From positions 1 through 17,742 of the forward strand of contig CAZVIK010000068.1 of assembly GCA_964627045.1 (NCBI GenBank): 17,742 nt of DNA, in the 5' to 3' direction. The notes beneath the pieces are model-generated. The model was not told where the DNA came from, searched no databases, and worked only from the letters and a program-made list of their open reading frames with translations. The DNA comes from CAZVIK01 sp964627045. Its GTDB lineage: Bacteria > Acidobacteriota > Terriglobia > Bryobacterales > Bryobacteraceae. The translations under genes and the position numbers were made by a program. Of this stretch, positions 14,293 through 17,742 are shown in pieces; positions within the stretch are counted from its first letter, which is position 1; each line of letters begins with the position of its first letter.

Positions 14293-15996
14293 TCACGCGG
14301 TCCGCGCCGCCGGAGACGGCCCGGCGCGTGAAATCAGGACGCCCGCCGCGACCACTACAACGCAGCCGATCACGTTATACCAGAGGAAGGCCACCGGAAC
14401 CTTCGTGAAGAAGCAGGCCAGCACCACGGCCTCGCCCACAATCACGCCCCAGAAGGCACCCCGCGCGTTCACACGCGGGAAGAAAAACGCCAGCACGAAC
14501 GCGCCGAGCATCGCCCCGTAAAAAAACGACCCCAACAGGTTCACGGTCTCGACCAGCGATCCTTGCCCTTTGGCGAACTGCGCCGTCAGCACCGCGTAGA
14601 CTCCCCACAACACGTTGGCGCCGCGCGACGCGCCCAAGTAGTGGTGGTCGGAAGCATCGCGGCGGATGTGCCGCTTGTAGACATCGATCACGCTGACCGT
14701 CGCCAGCGAACTCATCTCGGCTGAAATGGCCGCCATGGTCGCGCCGAAGATCACCGCCAGGATCAATCCCACCAGGCCCGCCGGCAGGTGGCGCGTCACA
14801 AAGGTCAGGAAGATGTAGTTGGTGTCGTTGAGTCCCTTGGCGCCGCCGGCCTTTTCGACCAGCTTCACGCTTTCCCGCCGCGCGCTCTCCAGTTCCCGCT
14901 GCGCCGCCGCGTACTTTGCCAGGCCCTCCCTCCGCGCTTCGGCATCGCCCGACCGCCGCGCCGCCACAAGTTGATCGGCCGCCGCGCGCCGGCTGTCGAA
15001 GGCGGCATCGTACCGGCGCGCCACCGGCTCGAAGTCCGGGCGCATCGCGGGCGACTCGATCCGCGCCAACTCCGTGCGCTCAAACAGCATCGGCGGCTTG
15101 ACGTAGATGTAGAACACGAAGACCATCGCCCCGATGAACAGGATGAAGAACTGCATCGGGACCTTCGCCATCCCGTTGAACAAAAGGCTCAGGCGGCTCT
15201 GCGCCACGCTCCGTCCCGTCAGGTAGCGCTGCACCTGCGACTGGTCGCAGCCGAAGTAGGCGAGCGCCAGGAACATCCCGCCGATCAACCCGCTCCACAG
15301 GTTGTAGCGGTCGTTCCAGTCGACATTGGTGGTGACGGCGTTTAACCGGCCGGCGGCGCCGGCCAGCGACACGGCATCCAGGAACGATACGTGCGACGGC
15401 AGCAGCATCACCGCCGCGATCAGCGCCGCCGCCAGCCCCGCCGTCATGATGATCATCTGCTGGAAATCCGCCCAGGCGACCGCCTTCACCCCTCCCAGCG
15501 TCGTGTAGAGCACCGCCACCGCGCCCATGATAAGAATGGTGATCTTGTCCGGCCAGCCCAGAATCACCGTTAGCACCACGGCCGGCGCGTACAGCGTAAT
15601 TCCGAGTGCGAAACCACGTTGGATGAGAAAAATCAGGCTCACCAGCCCGCGCGTCTTCGCGTCGAATCGCTGCTCCAGGTATTCGTAGGCGGTGTAGACC
15701 TTAGCGCGGTGGAAGATGGGGACGGCGGTCGCGCTCAGAATCACCATGGCCAGCGGCAGCCCGAAATAGAACTGCACGAAGCGCATCCCGTCGACGTAAC
15801 TCTGGCCCGTGGTGGAAATGAAGGTGACCGCGCTGGCCTGCGTCGCCATGATGGACAGCGCCATGGCGTACCACGGCATCGTCTTGCCGGCCAGCAGGAA
15901 CTTGTCGACGCTGTTGGAGCCGCGCCCGCGCCAGATGCCGTATACCACCATCAGGCCGAGCGACGCGCACAGCACCAGCCAGTCGGCCGTCCTCAA
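14293..15996 (-). CDS. Sodium:solute symporter (SSS family) with a hydrophilic helical insertion
   Basis: This is a 567-residue inner-membrane transporter of the SSS/SLC5 family that moves a solute with Na+. The early segment VDKFLLAGKTMPWYAMALSIMATQASAVTFISTTGQSY covers the family's TM1-TM2 core, and later VIFGATMAAISAEMSSLATVSVIDVY is the conserved TM8-TM9-like block. Between hydrophobic helices, residues about 301-392 form a charged, Ala/Glu/Arg-rich stretch likely to be a helical hairpin or coiled coil. Substrate is unknown; acidobacterial members are often near sugar- or sialic-acid-type genes, but that is only context. The start is TTG at 15996, supported by GGAGGT nine bases upstream, and it overlaps the stop of the 40-residue membrane protein gene (TTGA). 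The gene is third in a coupled LmbE-like/microprotein/symporter operon. Confidence 0.92.
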   Translation of the reverse strand: MRTADWLVLCASLGLMVVYGIWRGRGSNSVDKFLLAGKTMPWYAMALSIMATQASAVTFISTTGQSYVDGMRFVQFYFGLPLAMVILSATAVPIFHRAKVYTAYEYLEQRFDAKTRGLVSLIFLIQRGFALGITLYAPAVVLTVILGWPDKITILIMGAVAVLYTTLGGVKAVAWADFQQMIIMTAGLAAALIAAVMLLPSHVSFLDAVSLAGAAGRLNAVTTNVDWNDRYNLWSGLIGGMFLALAYFGCDQSQVQRYLTGRSVAQSRLSLLFNGMAKVPMQFFILFIGAMVFVFYIYVKPPMLFERTELARIESPAMRPDFEPVARRYDAAFDSRRAAADQLVAARRSGDAEARREGLAKYAAAQRELESARRESVKLVEKAGGAKGLNDTNYIFLTFVTRHLPAGLVGLILAVIFGATMAAISAEMSSLATVSVIDVYKRHIRRDASDHHYLGASRGANVLWGVYAVLTAQFAKGQGSLVETVNLLGSFFYGAMLGAFVLAFFFPRVNARGAFWGVIVGEAVVLACFFTKVPVAFLWYNVIGCVVVVAAGVLISRAGPSPAARTA

Positions 15997-16115
15997 GGCG
16001 CGAACCTCCGCGCAAACAGGTGGAACATCACGATCAGCAGCGCCAGCCAGCCGAGCACCGCCGCGTACAGACGCCGCCAGCTACCCAGGATGGGAGGCGG
16101 TTCCTCGTTCGTCAT
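15993..16115 (-). CDS. 40-residue single-span membrane microprotein, coupled to the symporter
   Basis: This short gene encodes 40 residues: a hydrophilic N-terminus (MTNEEPPPILGSWRRLYAAV), one hydrophobic helix (LGWLALLIVMFHLF) and a basic tail (ARRFAP). Both ends are fused into the operon. Its ATG at 16115 overlaps the stop of the LmbE-like gene (ATGA), and its TGA overlaps the TTG start of the symporter (TTGA). An internal GGAGGT serves the symporter start. The four-base overlaps on both sides and the clean membrane-protein profile support coding. By analogy to small subunits such as YhdT next to the pantothenate symporter PanF, it may assist or be part of the symporter complex; this is inference. 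The RRFAP end would face the cytoplasm by the positive-inside rule. Confidence 0.72.
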   Translation of the reverse strand: MTNEEPPPILGSWRRLYAAVLGWLALLIVMFHLFARRFAP

Positions 16116-17742
16116 GGCGTGGACTTGCCCGCGCTCAGGAAATTGGCGAAGATCCGGTAGGCGCCCGGCACCCCCGCCGGCAGTTCCCGGAACATGGAGA
16201 ACGCCGTGAAGACGAATGCGCCCTTGCCGCGCCGCGCGTAGAGCGTGATTCCCTGCTGCGGCGCCTCGCCGGGATCGTGCGACTCAAACAACGGCGTGTA
16301 CTGCTTGTCCCACTGCGAAGCGAAGTACAGCCCGCGCTCCTGAATCCATCCCTCGAAATCCTCGCCGGTAATCCGGTTCGGCGAATTCACCAGCGGGTGC
16401 TTGGGGTCTAGGATGACCACCTCGGCGTCCGATTTCGTCGTAAAAACCGCTTTCAAAATCCACCACCAGCGTGCCGCCGCGCTCGACGTATTCGATCAGG
16501 CGCTGCTGGTTGGCAAAAAGGTCGGGCCGCACGTTGTAGGCGCGCACGCCGGTCACGATCGCGTCGAAGCGGCCCAGGTCGCCCCGCGCCAGGTCCTGCG
16601 CCGAGAGCAGGGTGACCTCACACCCAATCTGGCGCAACGCTGCCGGGACCTCGTCGCCGGCGCCCATCACGTACCCGATCCGCGTCGCCAGCGTGCGCAC
16701 GTCGGCGCGTATCAACCGGGCCGACGCCGGCGGGAACACCGTCTGCGGCGGAATCCCTTCGTGCGCGATCACCCGCACGCCGCTTGACACGTTTCGCCCA
16801 CCGACGGCCGCCACCGCCCGCACTTCGCCCGTGAAGCCCCCGGCGGGCGGGGTAAGGGTAAAGCTCAGCGCAACCTCTTCGCCAAGCGATGCCAGCCGGA
16901 AGGCCGCCGACCCCGGCTGCACGCGCCAGCCCTGCGGGACTTCCAGGCGGACTTCCCCCTCGGCCTTCTCGACGTTCGAGGCGACCTGAACCTCGACGAT
17001 TTTCGGTTTCGCGTCCGGGAACAGGAACACCGAATCCGGCAGGCGCAGCGCCACCGGCGGCGCCACCACCAGCGGCCGCGTCGTTTCGCCGTCCACGCGA
17101 TCGACGTAGCGCCTTACCACGGGTCGCACAAACTCGAGTTCCTGCGAATCGGCCTGTATGCGAACGCGCGCCTGAAGCACCGGCGGCGTCTCGGCCATCC
17201 CCACAAGTAGCGGATCGTCGATGGCGAACGTGAACCCGTTGGACGGCTGGCGCAGCCAATACGGCTGCGAGTACGGCTGATTCTCCGGGACCCGGATGGT
17301 CAGTGCGCGCCTCAGCGGCTGGTTGTAGGCCAGCGGTTGGGCCGCGGCATCGGTGGGAGTTCCGGCGATCCCTTCGAGCGTCACGCTCTTCAGCGACAGC
17401 GGGAACCGGCTGCGATTGGTCGCTTCCAGGTTCACCGTCAGGCTTTCACCGGGAGTCGTCATGTGGCGCTCGGTGGCCGCGTCCAGGTACAGCCCGGCAC
17501 ACAGGGCCACCGCTTCATCCAATTCTGCGATCTTCAGCGCAGCCCATGGGTCTTTGATGGCGGCGATCAACGGTCGCGCCTTGAGCAGCAGCGGGATCGT
17601 CTTTTCGGGAGCCTCCGGAATGAAGGTCCGCGCCGCTTCGGCGAGAATGGCCGCCACCGCGGCGCCTCCAGGCAGGCGGTTCCATGTCGTGTCGATCCCC
17701 TCGAAGGCATCCGAGGCGGCCGGCGCGCCGTCCAGCACCGAC
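16112..17742 (-). CDS. LmbE/PIG-L-like protein, C-terminal portion, frameshifted; 5' end beyond the window
   Basis: This is the 3' part of a large gene of the type annotated as PIG-L/LmbE family deacetylase. The N-terminal deacetylase domain would lie beyond 17742, so activity cannot be checked here. Seen are the GIDTTWNRLPGG linker, a helical segment, beta-rich domains including a NEW3-like one (EVRLEVPQGWRVQPGSAAF), and a ThuA/glutaminase-like domain (RIGYVMGAGDEVPAALRQIG, DAIVTGVRAYNVRPDL, EYVERGGTLVV). The frame then breaks near 16440-16460; the next frame continues DAEVVILDPKHPLVNSPNRI, GWIQERGLYFASQWD and LPAGVPGAYRIFANFLSAGK to the stop at 16112. Removing one T from the T-run near 16443 restores frame, so a sequencing error or a recent mutation is likely. 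The stop overlaps the microprotein start. Confidence 0.7.

Noticed and set aside
1..17742. CRISPR arrays, tRNA or rRNA genes, insertion sequences, prophage genes
   Set aside because: Looked for and not seen: no regular repeat-spacer pattern, transposase motifs or tRNA-like folds were recognised by eye.

Overview
The window is GC-rich, gene-dense bacterial DNA that most resembles an Acidobacteriota (Solibacter/Bryobacterales-like) genome. This is inferred from gene content: a small secreted protein of a type that is abundant in acidobacteria, a GH97 glycosidase, an LmbE/PIG-L-like protein next to an SSS symporter, and hpnC-hpnD for squalene/hopanoid synthesis. All recognised genes are on the minus strand except two on the plus strand (5463-6725 and 11935-12344). 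No rRNA, tRNA, CRISPR array or insertion sequence was seen.

Layout from left to right: the 5' part of a NuoF-like flavoprotein gene with nuoE just upstream (ATGA overlap); a PPK2 polyphosphate kinase; a very divergent Nramp-family transporter overlapping by GTGA with a PaaK/CapK-like adenylate-forming enzyme gene; a divergent intergenic region of about 330 bp; a plus-strand secreted esterase with an E-set domain and a Gly-Ala-Pro repeat; a convergent GH97 glycoside hydrolase interrupted by an assembly gap; a small conserved protein; a Tat-exported dienelactone-hydrolase-like protein; an anaerobic sulfatase-maturase-like radical SAM protein with a SEC-C tail; a plus-strand frameshifted small secreted protein; hpnD and hpnC; an SSS sodium:solute symporter; a 40-residue membrane microprotein; and the 3' portion of an LmbE/PIG-L-like gene carrying a frameshift and running off the right edge.

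Three functional themes stand out. The first is extracytoplasmic polysaccharide and ester breakdown (esterase, GH97, Tat hydrolase, maturase). The second is a translationally coupled LmbE-microprotein-symporter operon followed closely by hpnC-hpnD. The third is a coupled pair made of an adenylate-forming enzyme and an Nramp-like protein that lacks the usual metal ligands.

The assembly is imperfect here. There are two runs of N, one flanked by a degraded duplicate of the neighbouring sequence, and two genes with frameshifts. Single-base claims, including the missing radical SAM cysteine, therefore need read-level confirmation.
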